A stretch of DNA of 39,703 nucleotides from Zoogloea sp. (lineage in GTDB: Bacteria > Pseudomonadota > Gammaproteobacteria > Burkholderiales > Rhodocyclaceae): contig NZ_JAFLDT010000036.1 of the NCBI RefSeq assembly GCF_017302315.1, forward strand, positions 1 through 39,703. The letters run 5' to 3'. The notes under the pieces are model-generated. The model saw nothing but the letters and a program-made list of their open reading frames with translations, ran no database searches and was not told the origin of the DNA. Shown one piece after another: positions 7,859 to 16,991 of the stretch. A program made the translations under genes and the position numbers. Positions within the stretch are counted from its first letter, which is position 1, and the number at the start of each line of letters is the position of its first letter.

Positions 7859-9082
7859 GTGGCGCTACCGTTTTTCGGCAAGAAGCCTGCACCTGCCGGA
7901 ACCGCAGCACCGCGTCCACGGGTCGCTGCCGACCCGGCCCAGGGGAGTGTCCGCCCATCGGTGCCACCTCCCCCGCCCCTGTCCCAGGCGCCCGGCAAGC
8001 CTCGCGGCGAAACCTCGTCCCTTGATTTCACGATCGCCGGTGGCGATGTCAAGCGCGTGCTCGCCCAGTGTGCCGACAGGGTGCATGTGGAGGAGGGCGT
8101 GGATGAGATGTCTCCGTCGGCCGAAGAAGCCGCCATCCTCTACGCCAACGGTGGCTACGACGAGGCCCGCTCCGTCCTTGAGCACGCCCTTGATACGAGC
8201 ACGGGCGCGGATGCGCGCTTTACTCTGTGGGGTATGCTCCTCGATCTGTTGCGCCTGACCGGGCACCGGGAGCGCTTTGAAGCTCTCAGCCTGAGCTACG
8301 CGACCGAATTTGAGCGTTCGCCACCCGCCTGGACGGATCTCTCTCCCAAGGGTGTCGCGGGCACTGAGGCAAAGGTGCAGACGGTCAATCTTTCGGGTGT
8401 CCTCAGCGGTCAGGCCGCCGGGCAGTTTGCGCAGCTCATCCAGATCGGCATGCGCAATGGTGCCTTGCGTATCGATCTGAGCCGCCTGCGTGGTGTGGAC
8501 AATGCCGGAGCCGAGCTCCTGCTGCGGGCCGTGCGAGGGCTGCGCAAGGCCAAAATCAGGCTTTCCCTGATGGGGGCGGGGCATCTCGCCGCCGTTCTGG
8601 GCGGCGTGGTCACGCCCGGCAAGGTCGAGCAGAAGCCGGTGTGGTTGCTGCTGCTGGAAGTGCTCCAGTACACCGAGCAGCAGGATCGCTTTGAGGAGCT
8701 GGCCGTCGATTACGCCATGACCTTCGAGGAGTCTCCCCCGTCGTGGGAGCCGCCCCCCGAGCTCACGGCAAGTCAGACGAATGCGCAGATCCTGGATGTT
8801 CAGCTCAGCGACATCTACCGCCTCGAGGGCGAAGTCATCGGCCCCAATACCGAAGTGCTTCGCAAGATCACCGCGTTTGCCGGTGGCCGTACCAAGGTGG
8901 AGGTGGACTGCAGCCTGCTTCGACGCATGGATTTCGTCTCGGCCGGCACCCTCTTCAATATTGTTTCCCAGCTCCACGCCCAGGGCCGGCTGGTGGTGTT
9001 CAAGGGCGTCAATTCCATGGTTGCCGCCCTGATGCAAGTGATGAGCCTGCATCAAGTGGCTCGCATCGAACTGCGCGGCTGA
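7859..9082 (+). CDS. Protein with two helical + STAS units
   Basis: 407 aa from GTG 7859. The GTG is chosen because a near-perfect AAGGAGG (7845-7851) stands 7 nt upstream; the ATG at 7838 would lie upstream of that site. The start MALPFFGKKP is followed by a Pro-rich linker (about 15-50) and two repeated units, each with a helical segment, a shared motif (RFEALSLSYATEFERSPPAW at 139-158, RFEELAVDYAMTFEESPPSW at 277-296) and a STAS-like alpha/beta domain (about 172-245 and 309-405). Unit 2 has S361 in MDFVSAGTL near the phosphorylatable position of anti-sigma antagonists; unit 1 has N215. No membrane segments. It precedes hslVU. Function unknown; STAS domains usually mediate regulated protein interactions. 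Confidence 0.8.
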   Translation: MALPFFGKKPAPAGTAAPRPRVAADPAQGSVRPSVPPPPPLSQAPGKPRGETSSLDFTIAGGDVKRVLAQCADRVHVEEGVDEMSPSAEEAAILYANGGYDEARSVLEHALDTSTGADARFTLWGMLLDLLRLTGHRERFEALSLSYATEFERSPPAWTDLSPKGVAGTEAKVQTVNLSGVLSGQAAGQFAQLIQIGMRNGALRIDLSRLRGVDNAGAELLLRAVRGLRKAKIRLSLMGAGHLAAVLGGVVTPGKVEQKPVWLLLLEVLQYTEQQDRFEELAVDYAMTFEESPPSWEPPPELTASQTNAQILDVQLSDIYRLEGEVIGPNTEVLRKITAFAGGRTKVEVDCSLLRRMDFVSAGTLFNIVSQLHAQGRLVVFKGVNSMVAALMQVMSLHQVARIELRG

Positions 9083-9155
9083 CGCTCGGCGGTTCGGCCC
9101 GGGAAGGCCTCGCCACCGGGCTTGAAATCCCTTTTTGAGTCCCCATATCCGCCCG

Positions 9156-9695
9156 ATGGAACAATATCACGGCACCACCATTCTCTCGGTCCGGCGTGGC
9201 CGGCACGTGGCCCTTGGCGGCGACGGGCAGGTCACCCTGGGCAACATCGTCATCAAGGCCAGCGCCCGCAAGGTGCGCAAGCTCTACCAGGATCGCATCC
9301 TGGCGGGCTTTGCCGGCGGCACGGCCGATGCCTTCACGCTCTTCGAGCGTTTCGAGGCCAAGCTCGAGAAGCACCAAGGCAATCTGGTGCGTAGCGCTGT
9401 CGAACTGGCCAAGGACTGGCGTACCGACCGCGCCCTGCGTCGTCTCGAAGCCATGCTCGCCGTGGCCGACCTGGACAACTCGCTGATCATCACCGGCAAC
9501 GGCGACGTACTCGAACCCGAGCAGGGCATCGTGGCCATCGGTAGTGGTGGTGCCTATGCCCAGGCGGCGGCCCGGGGGCTGATCGAGAACACCGAGCTGA
9601 CCCCCGAAGAAGTGGTCAAGAAATCCCTGACCATTGCCGGTGACCTGTGCATCTACACCAATCATTGCCACACCATCGAGGTGCTGAAGCCGTGA
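9156..9695 (+). CDS. hslV: HslV (ClpQ) protease subunit
   Basis: Threonine peptidase of the HslUV ATP-dependent protease; 179 aa. The ATG at 9156 gives a short leader MEQYHG, after which processing would expose the N-terminal nucleophile T7 of TTILSVRRG. Conserved blocks [40 protein letters not shown] and [16 protein letters not shown] match HslV throughout. It forms a double hexamer capped by HslU and degrades misfolded and regulatory proteins in the cytoplasm. It is 70 bp upstream of hslU. Confidence 0.95.
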   Translation: MEQYHGTTILSVRRGRHVALGGDGQVTLGNIVIKASARKVRKLYQDRILAGFAGGTADAFTLFERFEAKLEKHQGNLVRSAVELAKDWRTDRALRRLEAMLAVADLDNSLIITGNGDVLEPEQGIVAIGSGGAYAQAAARGLIENTELTPEEVVKKSLTIAGDLCIYTNHCHTIEVLKP

Positions 9696-9765
9696 CCCCG
9701 GCCGCCCTTCCGCGGGGCGGCATTGCGTGACCGGTGGAAAGACCCGCTGTACCCAGGATGTTCCC

Positions 9766-11103
<1,338 letters not shown>

Positions 11104-11122
11104 GCTCGGGGAAAACCCCGCT

Positions 11123-11142
11123 GCCGGCCCTCCGGGGCCGGC
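11123..11142 (+). terminator. GC-rich hairpin after hslU
   Basis: Perfect 8-bp stem GCCGGCCC/GGGCCGGC with a TCCG tetraloop, 19 bp after the hslU stop. There is no T-tract, so it may stabilise the mRNA end rather than terminate by itself. Confidence 0.45.
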
Positions 11143-11194
11143 CTGATCAATCGGGTCTCCACCGGCACCTGTCCGGATGCAAGGGTTTCCGGCC

Positions 11195-12067
11195 ATGTTG
11201 CTGCGCATTGTCTCCATCCTCTTTCCGCTGTTTGCCATCACCGCCATCGGCTTCCTGGTCGGTCGCCGGGCAAAGCCCGACCTCTCCCACGCCAACAAGC
11301 TGAACATGGACGTGTTCGTGCCGGCGCTGGTGTTTGGGGCGCTGGCCAACAAGTCCTTCCACATCACCGAATTCCTGCCCCTGTTGGTCGCCACCCTGGC
11401 GGTGGTGATCGGCTCCGGGTTTCTTGGCTTGGCGGTGGCCCGAGGTCTGGGCATTGCCCCCAAGACCCTGGTGCCGCCGATCATGTTCAATAACTGCGGC
11501 AACCTGGGGCTGCCCCTGGCCGTGCTGGCCTTCGGCGAGCAGGCCCTGGCGCCGGCGGTGGTGATGTTCATGGTTTCCAACCTGCTGCACTTCTCGTTCG
11601 GCGCCTGGCTGCTGGACCACCGGATCAAGCTCGGCGGCATCTGGAAGGTGCCCTCCGTGCTGGCTACCCTGGCAGGGTTGGCGGTGGGGCTCAGCGGTTT
11701 TGAGGTGTGGGGGCCGGCGATGACCGCCATTCGCATGCTCGGCGAGATCTCCATTCCCCTGATGCTCTTTGCCCTGGGGGTGCGCCTCACCGAGTCGCGC
11801 ATCGGTGAGATCCGCCTGGGCCTGATCGGCGCCGCGGCCCGTCCGCTGATCGGCATGCTGCTGGCGGCGGCCGTGATGCTGGTGGTGCCCCTGCCCGAAC
11901 GGGAGCGGGCCCTGCTGCTGGTCTTTGGCGCCCTGCCGCCGGCGGTGCTCAACTACATCTTTGCCGAGCGCTATCACCAGGAGCCGGAAAAGGTGGCCTC
12001 CATCGTGCTGATCGGCAACGTGGCGGCGCTGGTCTTCCTGCCCCTGGCCCTGGCCATCGGCCTGTAG
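11195..12067 (+). CDS. AEC (auxin efflux carrier) family transporter
   Basis: 290 aa from ATG 11195 (ATG 11177 would add six residues). About ten hydrophobic helices in two five-helix halves, with the conserved polar break around PIMFNNCGNLGLPLAVLAFG in the first half and SIPLMLFALGVRL in the second. AEC family members export or exchange carboxylates such as malate or malonate, or other organic acids; the substrate cannot be read here. It follows hslVU after a hairpin and faces the hslR gene, so it is probably its own unit. Confidence 0.85.
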   Translation: MLLRIVSILFPLFAITAIGFLVGRRAKPDLSHANKLNMDVFVPALVFGALANKSFHITEFLPLLVATLAVVIGSGFLGLAVARGLGIAPKTLVPPIMFNNCGNLGLPLAVLAFGEQALAPAVVMFMVSNLLHFSFGAWLLDHRIKLGGIWKVPSVLATLAGLAVGLSGFEVWGPAMTAIRMLGEISIPLMLFALGVRLTESRIGEIRLGLIGAAARPLIGMLLAAAVMLVVPLPERERALLLVFGALPPAVLNYIFAERYHQEPEKVASIVLIGNVAALVFLPLALAIGL

Positions 12068-12085
12068 GCGCAGCTCGGACGACCC

Positions 12086-12487
12086 TCAAAACTCGCCGCT
12101 GAAGCGTCCGATCTGGCGCCGGTCGCGCTTGGTGGGGCGGCCGTGGAGATCGGAGCCCGGTGTGGCGGCAAGCTTGCGCTGTTCCCGTTGGGCTTCCCGG
12201 GCGGCCACGCTGTCGGCGGTCTCCTGGTAGAGCCCCTGGGCAATCGTGGCGCTGCCACGCTTATCGGCGATGCCCTTCACCTCGACGCAGAAATGCGTCT
12301 CGGCGATCTGGATGTCGATCCGGTCGCCGATCTTTACGTCCCTGGCGGGCTTCACGCGGATGCCGTTGAGCTGGATCTTGCCCCCGTCCACGGCTTCGGT
12401 GGCCTGGGTGCGATGCTTGAAGAAGCGTGCTGCCCACAACCATTTGTCGAGGCGGACGCGGGCGTCGTGGTCTTCCGTTGGTTTCAT
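12086..12487 (-). CDS. hslR: Hsp15, S4-domain ribosome rescue protein
   Basis: 133 aa. An N-terminal S4 RNA-binding domain (about 10-60) includes RLDKWLWAARFFKHRTQATE and a following strand-turn segment, then a basic C-terminal tail rich in Arg/Lys (HGRPTKRDRRQIGRF). Hsp15 binds stalled free 50S subunits still carrying nascent peptidyl-tRNA and helps recycle them after heat stress. Convergent with the AEC carrier (18 bp between stops). Confidence 0.88.
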   Translation of the reverse strand: MKPTEDHDARVRLDKWLWAARFFKHRTQATEAVDGGKIQLNGIRVKPARDVKIGDRIDIQIAETHFCVEVKGIADKRGSATIAQGLYQETADSVAAREAQREQRKLAATPGSDLHGRPTKRDRRQIGRFSGEF

Positions 12488-12538
12488 CCTGATTCCCTCC
12501 GTTTGACGCGTCGTCTGACGGTCGATACGGTCTCTCCT

Positions 12539-12624
12539 GCAGGGGCGACTTCAGTCGCCCATCCGCGCGTTGATCACAGGCATGCCCTTGATCGACGTCC
12601 GCGGGCGACTGAAGTCGCCCCTAC
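12539..12624. repeat. REPIN (inverted REP pair), copy 1
   Basis: Two REP hairpins in opposite orientation. Left REP: head GCAG at 12539-12542, then palindrome GGGCGAC-TTCA-GTCGCCC. Right REP is its mirror (12603-12621) and ends in CTAC (12621-12624), giving the canonical GTAG head on the minus strand. The arms are 19-nt perfect inverted repeats. A second copy of matching size lies at 23622-23706. It sits between hslR and the RegA gene. Such elements are mobilised by RAYT transposases, and remnants of one occur at 31227 and 32266. Confidence 0.85.
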
Positions 12625-12761
12625 AGTCCCTCCAGCCGCCGTCTGAGCCTCCCACGAACCCCTTCAGCTTCACCCGTCTGGTGGCCCGGCCAGTGGAGGG
12701 CTAACCCACGTCAGCATTGGGTTTGCGTCTGGTTCGGGGAGGACAACAGAGGAAAATAGGT

Positions 12762-13307
12762 TCATTCCTTGACCGGCCGCTTGGCCAGCTTCCGCTGCAA
12801 TGTGCGGCGGTGCATTTTAAGCGCACGGGCGGTGGCCGAGATGTTTCCATCGTTCTCCGCGAGTACCCGCTGGATGTGCTCCCATTCGAGCCTATCGACC
12901 GACATGGGGCCGGACGCCATTTCTTCTTCCGAGATGATCACATCCGTGGCATGAAGGGCCTTCAGGATGGCGTCCACATCGGCGGGTTTGGCAAGGTATT
13001 GGGTGGCGCCCAGCTTGATGGCGTCCACGGTGGTGGCGATACTGGCGTAGCCGGTCAGCACCAGGATGCGACAGTCGGGATTGACCGCCAGCAGGGGCTC
13101 GATCAGGCGCAGGCCGGAGCTGCCTGCGATGTTGAGGTCGAGAACCACATATTCGGGCTCGTGCGCCCGGGCGAGATCCAGGGCGGTTTCGGGCTCCTGG
13201 GCACCGAAGACGTTGAAGCCACGCTGGGCCAGGGCGCGGGTGAGCACGCGGTTGAAGGCGGGGTCGTCATCGATGACGAGTATGTGGGGGGCATCCTGCG
13301 AGGTCAT
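12762..13307 (-). CDS. regA: RegA/PrrA/ActR-type response regulator
   Basis: 181 aa. A receiver domain (acidic D13-D15, phospho-acceptor D57 in VVLDLNIAGSSG, switch lysine in LAKPAD) is followed by a Fis-type helix-turn-helix at the C-terminus (WEHIQRVLAENDGNISATAR, then ALKMHRRTLQRKLAKR). That DNA-binding segment is nearly invariant in RegA/PrrA/ActR. The ATG at 13307 overlaps the kinase stop by ATGA; upstream in-frame codons lie inside the kinase gene. In Rhodobacter the system controls respiration, carbon and nitrogen fixation in response to redox state; the target genes here are not visible. Confidence 0.9.
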   Translation of the reverse strand: MTSQDAPHILVIDDDPAFNRVLTRALAQRGFNVFGAQEPETALDLARAHEPEYVVLDLNIAGSSGLRLIEPLLAVNPDCRILVLTGYASIATTVDAIKLGATQYLAKPADVDAILKALHATDVIISEEEMASGPMSVDRLEWEHIQRVLAENDGNISATARALKMHRRTLQRKLAKRPVKE

Positions 13308-14566
13308 GGGCGAAGGGCTGAAAGGGGAAGGGTGAGAGTGGCGATGGTGCCGCCACCGGGACGAGAGGCAAACATGATGCGGCCGCCGCAGCGCTCGACC
13401 GCGTCGAAGGCCAGCAGCAGGCCAATACCCAGACCGTCGCCGTTGCCGTCCTGATGGACGCCTGCCTCGGGGCGAAAGTCGGCGGGAATGCCAGGGCCGC
13501 GGTCGAGTATGCGCACCACGATCTGCGTCTCTTCGACCCCGACCTCGCACTCGACGCCGTTGGGGCTCACATCGGCGGCATTGTTGATGATGTTGTGAAT
13601 CGCCTGCTCAAGCGTGGCATCGGCCACCAGCTTGGGGGGCGGGTCGCCGCACTCGCAGAGGGTGGTCAATGGCACGTGGGGTCGCAGGCTGCGCCACCGT
13701 TCGATGATGCCGCGCAGCCAGATGTCGGTGGGTAGCACTTCACCCCCTTCGGCACGCAGGCTGCCGGCGCGCAGGGTCAGGTTGCCCAGGATGGCCTTGC
13801 AGTGCCCGACCTGCTCGCGCAGGAGCTCGGCATCGGCGCGCACTTCGTCATCCAGGGCAGGGTTGCGGGCCAGTTCGCCGGCAACGATGGCCATGGTGCC
13901 CAGGGGGGTGCCCAGTTCGTGGGCGGCGCCAGCGGCCAGATTGCCCAGGGCCACGATGCGCTCGTTGCGCAGACGGGCTTCGCGCGCTTCGGCGAGGGCG
14001 TGGTCGCGGCTGCGGATGGCGGCGGTCATGCGTACCACGTACCACACGATGACACCCGCCGAGAGGGCGAAGGTGAGCCACATGCCGGCCAGGTGCCAAT
14101 GCACCGCGAGTCCGGAATCGTAGATATCGAGCTGCTCGTTGAAGTCCCACAGGATCGAGTAGGCGGTCACGGCCTCGGCCGCCACGGCCCAGGCGTAGGG
14201 CGCGCTGAGTGTCGCCGCGCCGATGGCAACCAGGGGCAGGAGCAGGGAGATCAGGGGGTTGGTCGCGCCCCCGGTGAAATACAGGAACACGCTCCACGCA
14301 CCCAGGTCGATGCTGAGCTGCAGGAACAGTTCCGCGGGGTGCAGATCGCTCAGACGCCTGGCACGGACCAGGGACAGCAGGTTGATGGCGACCAGGGCCG
14401 CCACCACCTGCAGCAGGGGCTGCGCGGGCAGGGGGATGTCGAGCAGCCAGGGCACCGACACCACCACGGCCAGCATGCCGCCGATGGACAGCCAGCGCAG
14501 GTTGAGCAGGCGCCGCAGGGCGTCGGCGGGGCTTGAGGGCGTGTGGGTGGAAAGGGGAAGAGGCAT
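13304..14566 (-). CDS. regB: RegB/PrrB/ActS-type redox sensor kinase
   Basis: 420 aa histidine kinase. Six membrane helices fill about residues 25-180. The GGATNPL segment (99-105) matches the GGxxNPF motif implicated in quinone sensing in RegB. The H-box is AAHELGTPLGTMAIVAGEL with H216; C256 in EQVGHCKAIL matches the redox-active cysteine of RegB (C265 in Rhodobacter). ATPase boxes follow (NIINNAADVSPNG, ILDRGPGIP, GLGIGLLLAFDAV). It signals the redox state of the quinone pool to RegA, whose gene overlaps its 3' end. Confidence 0.9.
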   Translation of the reverse strand: MPLPLSTHTPSSPADALRRLLNLRWLSIGGMLAVVVSVPWLLDIPLPAQPLLQVVAALVAINLLSLVRARRLSDLHPAELFLQLSIDLGAWSVFLYFTGGATNPLISLLLPLVAIGAATLSAPYAWAVAAEAVTAYSILWDFNEQLDIYDSGLAVHWHLAGMWLTFALSAGVIVWYVVRMTAAIRSRDHALAEAREARLRNERIVALGNLAAGAAHELGTPLGTMAIVAGELARNPALDDEVRADAELLREQVGHCKAILGNLTLRAGSLRAEGGEVLPTDIWLRGIIERWRSLRPHVPLTTLCECGDPPPKLVADATLEQAIHNIINNAADVSPNGVECEVGVEETQIVVRILDRGPGIPADFRPEAGVHQDGNGDGLGIGLLLAFDAVERCGGRIMFASRPGGGTIATLTLPLSALRP

Positions 14567-14598
14567 CGGGCGATTTTCCCCGGAGCGACGGTCAGGAA

Positions 14599-14652
14599 GG
14601 CCGGCAGGTGTCGAGGTGTGCGCATGCGCCCGGGGGGTGACACCTGCCGGCC
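14599..14652. repeat. Perfect 14-bp inverted repeat upstream of regB
   Basis: Arms GGCCGGCAGGTGTC (14599-14612) and GACACCTGCCGGCC (14639-14652) are perfect complements separated by 26 nt that contain a small GCGCATGCGC palindrome. It lies 33 bp before the regB start and 65 bp after the end of the preceding minus-strand gene. There is no T-tract on either strand. It could be a stem-loop in the regB leader, a factor-independent end signal for the upstream gene, or an operator. Confidence 0.7.
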
Positions 14653-14716
14653 AGAGCGCGAATGTAGCCTCTCCCCCGCAGGGGCGGAATGTGGTGGATT
14701 GTCGCAGATCGCCGAG

Positions 14717-15151
14717 TCAGTGGCGCCGGATCTCCCCATTGTCCACACTGACCTTGTCGCCCGGGCGGACCTCAGGTGGCATCTTCGACTTGATGTCCCG
14801 ATCGATCCCGTCGCTGAAGCGCACTGTGATGGTCCACTCCCGGTCCGCCGCCATCCGCGATCCCATGCTGCTGCCAATCATCGACGCGCCGATACTGCCG
14901 GCTGTGGAGGCGACCGTGCGGCCAAAGCCGCTGCCGATCTGTCCGCCCACCACAGACCCCACGATGGCGCCGCCAATAGCCCCGACGATGCTGCCGGTGC
15001 GGCTGCCCACTTCCGATTCGGCGATGCTCATCACCACACCGGTGCCGCTGGGGCCGCTGTGGGGGCTGCCCCCGGTGGCACAGGCGCCGAGAAAGAAGAT
15101 GAGGGCGACGCTGCCCATGACGCGGAAGAAACCCCTGATGCCTTTGTGCAT
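14717..15151 (-). CDS. Glycine-zipper outer-membrane lipoprotein (SlyB/17-kDa-like)
   Basis: 144 aa. The N-terminal hydrophobic segment ends in a lipobox LGAC (C24), so it is probably a lipoprotein. Residues about 50-98 are Gly/Ala-rich with a GxxxG-type zipper (TGSIVGAIGGAIVGSVVGGQ and following repeats), the Rick_17kDa_Anti/SlyB pattern. A soluble C-terminal domain resembles the OB-like tail of the same family (WTITVRFSDGIDRDIKSKMP). Members stabilise the outer membrane. It starts 3 bp after the stop of the binding-protein gene and is likely co-transcribed with it. Confidence 0.8.
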   Translation of the reverse strand: MHKGIRGFFRVMGSVALIFFLGACATGGSPHSGPSGTGVVMSIAESEVGSRTGSIVGAIGGAIVGSVVGGQIGSGFGRTVASTAGSIGASMIGSSMGSRMAADREWTITVRFSDGIDRDIKSKMPPEVRPGDKVSVDNGEIRRH

Positions 15152-15154
15152 GGC

Positions 15155-16051
15155 TTACTCCGGGGTGGCGCCAAGGTAATACATGGCGCCGAGCAGGGCT
15201 CCGGGCTTGCCGAAGCCGCCGAACCAGCGCTCGTAAAGTCCATCAATGGCCGGGCTGCGGTAGATCGTCGAGATGGCCCGATTGACCGCGACCCGGAAGG
15301 CGGCGTCCTGGCGCATCATCAGGGCGTAGGGCTCCATGGAGATGTCCTCGTCCACCAGTCCGAGAGCCTGGGCGTCCTTGGCCTTGCGCCCCAGGCCGAT
15401 GAGGATCAGCCGGTCGTTGGCATAGGCGTCCGCCGTGCCGGCCTCAACGGCCTTCAAACCCTCCACTTCCGAGTCCACGCTGAGCACCTCCGCCGTGATG
15501 CCGCGCTGGGTCAGGGCACGGCGCAGGTTGTCTTCGCCGGTGCTGCCGCGGGTGGCCGCAACCTTGCGCCCGGCCAGATCGGCGACACGCTTCACGCCGC
15601 CATTGCGGCGCACCAGCAGGCCGGTGCCATCCACGAAGATCAGGTTGGAGAAGTCCACCTTCTCCATGCGCGACAGGGTCGCACTGGTGGTGCCGCATTC
15701 CAGGTCCACCTGCCCGCTCACCACGGCCTCGATACGGGTGGCGGAGGTGACCGGAACCCACTGGACGCGTAGCTGGGGCAGCCCCAGGTTCTGGCGCAGT
15801 ACGCCCACCACTTCCTGGCATAGCTCCACCGAGTAGCCGGTGGGGCGCTTGTCGTCACCGATAAAGGAGAAGGGGGCTGAATCGGTCCGGTAGCCGAGGT
15901 TGATCACGCCGCCGTCCTTCAGTTTGCGAAGGGTTCCGGGGCTGTCGGGGCTCTGGGCTGCAGCAAGCGAGGCGACTGCGCACAGCAGCCCCGCCACAAA
16001 CAGGTGGGTGCGGCGTGGCTGGCGGGGGGAATGGGGTGTGGCTGTCGGCAT
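15155..16051 (-). CDS. Periplasmic amino-acid-binding protein (SBP_bac_3)
   Basis: 298 aa. Basic N-terminus and hydrophobic segment LFVAGLLCAVASLAAAQ form a signal peptide. The mature part has family-3 binding-protein blocks: GVINLGYRTDSAPFSFIGDD, GYSVELCQEVV, VDLECGTTSATLSRMEKVDF and YANDRLILIGL. Similarity is greatest to glutamate/aspartate-type (GltI/DEBP) binding proteins. No permease or ATPase gene is adjacent; its only close partner is the lipoprotein gene 3 bp downstream. Confidence 0.85.
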   Translation of the reverse strand: MPTATPHSPRQPRRTHLFVAGLLCAVASLAAAQSPDSPGTLRKLKDGGVINLGYRTDSAPFSFIGDDKRPTGYSVELCQEVVGVLRQNLGLPQLRVQWVPVTSATRIEAVVSGQVDLECGTTSATLSRMEKVDFSNLIFVDGTGLLVRRNGGVKRVADLAGRKVAATRGSTGEDNLRRALTQRGITAEVLSVDSEVEGLKAVEAGTADAYANDRLILIGLGRKAKDAQALGLVDEDISMEPYALMMRQDAAFRVAVNRAISTIYRSPAIDGLYERWFGGFGKPGALLGAMYYLGATPE

Positions 16052-16366
16052 GGCGTGGTGTCTCCGGCGCGTTCGGGGTGGACGGGGGCAAGAAGTTGCA
16101 CGTCATGATTCTATCGGCCTGCGGCACCCAAAGGGTAGCCGCAAGCGGCTTTTCCCGTCTGGCCTGGCCACGACCGCGGTCCAAATAGTGATTGCTATAG
16201 GGGCGGATACAGTGCACAGTACGGCTCGCGATCTTCAAGTAGTGTTGTTGTTGTGTGGTTCAGTACCCGCAGTCCTGCGGCAGTCCTCCCTTCATCACCC
16301 CGCCGTCTTGAGCTTCGCCCTACCCTCAGGGCACGTCCCTGCTTTTTCTTTTAAAGGATATTCAAA
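16052..16366. other. Intergenic region and likely long 5' leader of the cold-shock gene
   Basis: A 315-bp non-coding stretch between the divergent binding-protein and cold-shock genes. Cold-shock genes often have long structured leaders, and this stretch contains a small hairpin CCGCA-GTCC-TGCGG (16267-16280) and a pyrimidine-rich run before the ribosome binding site. AAGGA (16354-16358) stands 8 nt from the ATG. I could not fix a promoter with confidence; TATAGG near 16196 is a weak -10 candidate. Confidence 0.5.
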
Positions 16367-16573
16367 ATGGCAACTGGTACCGTGAAGTGGTTCAATGATT
16401 CCAAGGGCTTCGGTTTCATCACCCCGGAAGCTGGCGGTGAAGATCTCTTCGCCCACTTCTCTGCAATTCAAGGCTCCGGCTTCAAGACCCTGACCGAAGG
16501 TCAGCGCGTGACGTTTGACGTCACCACCGGCCCCAAGGGTCAGCAAGCTTCCAACATCCGCCCGGCCGAGTAA
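16367..16573 (+). CDS. CspA-family cold-shock protein
   Basis: 68-aa single cold-shock domain. RNP-1 (KGFGFI) and RNP-2 (DLFAHFS) RNA-binding motifs are both present after [12 protein letters not shown]. Such proteins bind single-stranded RNA and act as RNA chaperones or antiterminators; not all members are cold-inducible. It is followed by two hairpins, the second a clear intrinsic terminator, and then an IF-1 gene. Confidence 0.95.
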   Translation: MATGTVKWFNDSKGFGFITPEAGGEDLFAHFSAIQGSGFKTLTEGQRVTFDVTTGPKGQQASNIRPAE

Positions 16574-16586
16574 TCGCCGCGTGAAG

Positions 16587-16612
16587 CCTGTCCGGCATCC
16601 CTGCCGGGCAGG
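16587..16612 (+). terminator. Hairpin just after the cold-shock gene
   Basis: An 11-bp stem (CCTGTCCGGCA / TGCCGGGCAGG, one G-U pair) with a TCCC loop, 13 bp after the stop. It has no T-tract and may protect the 3' end of the mRNA. Confidence 0.45.
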
Positions 16613-16668
16613 AGCACTGCCAGGTGACGTGTTTCTGAGATTCTTTCAGGCCCGCCTCCTCATGAATG

Positions 16669-16697
16669 AGCCCGGTTCATGCCGGGCTTTTTCTTTT
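16669..16697 (+). terminator. Intrinsic terminator between the cold-shock gene and infA
   Basis: Stem AGCCCGG / CCGGGCT with loop TTCATG, followed directly by TTTTCTTTTT. A classic rho-independent terminator; it lies 23 bp before the infA ATG, so infA is read by read-through or from its own promoter. Confidence 0.85.
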
Positions 16698-16719
16698 TCA
16701 TCTATCAGGAGACATGGCC

Positions 16720-16980
16720 ATGGCCAAGGAAGATCTCATTGAAATGCAGGGTGTTGTCATGGAGGTGCTGCCCGATGCGCGCTTCCGTGTGACCCTGGAC
16801 AACGGTCACATGCTGGTGGCCTATACGGGTGGCAAGATGCGCAAGCACCACATCCGCATCCTCGCCGGCGACAAGGTTTCCCTCGAACTCTCCCCCTATG
16901 ATCTCTCCAAGGGGCGCATCACCTTCCGGCATCTCGAAGGCCGCGGCAGCAGCGGTCCAGCGCCCCAGCGTCGCCGTTGA
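16720..16980 (+). CDS. infA: Translation initiation factor IF-1 (second-type, extended)
   Basis: 86-aa S1-like OB-fold protein starting [20 protein letters not shown] and containing the IF-1 hallmark [16 protein letters not shown] and [10 protein letters not shown]. It carries an Arg/Ser/Pro-rich C-terminal extension of about 14 residues beyond the canonical 72-aa IF-1. AGGAG at 16707-16711 gives ideal spacing to ATG 16720 and only 2 nt to ATG 16714, so 16720 is preferred. Betaproteobacteria often carry such a second IF-1 outside the ribosomal-protein operon. IF-1 occupies the ribosomal A site during initiation. The setting beside a cold-shock gene suggests a role in cold or stress translation (inference). 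Confidence 0.92.
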   Translation: MAKEDLIEMQGVVMEVLPDARFRVTLDNGHMLVAYTGGKMRKHHIRILAGDKVSLELSPYDLSKGRITFRHLEGRGSSGPAPQRRR

Positions 16981-16991
16981 GCCCGGCTCAC

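Noticed and set aside
16160-16366. A defined promoter and thermosensor structure for the cold-shock gene.
   Set aside because: The -10/-35 candidates are weak and the visible hairpins are small, so I described the leader without asserting a switch.
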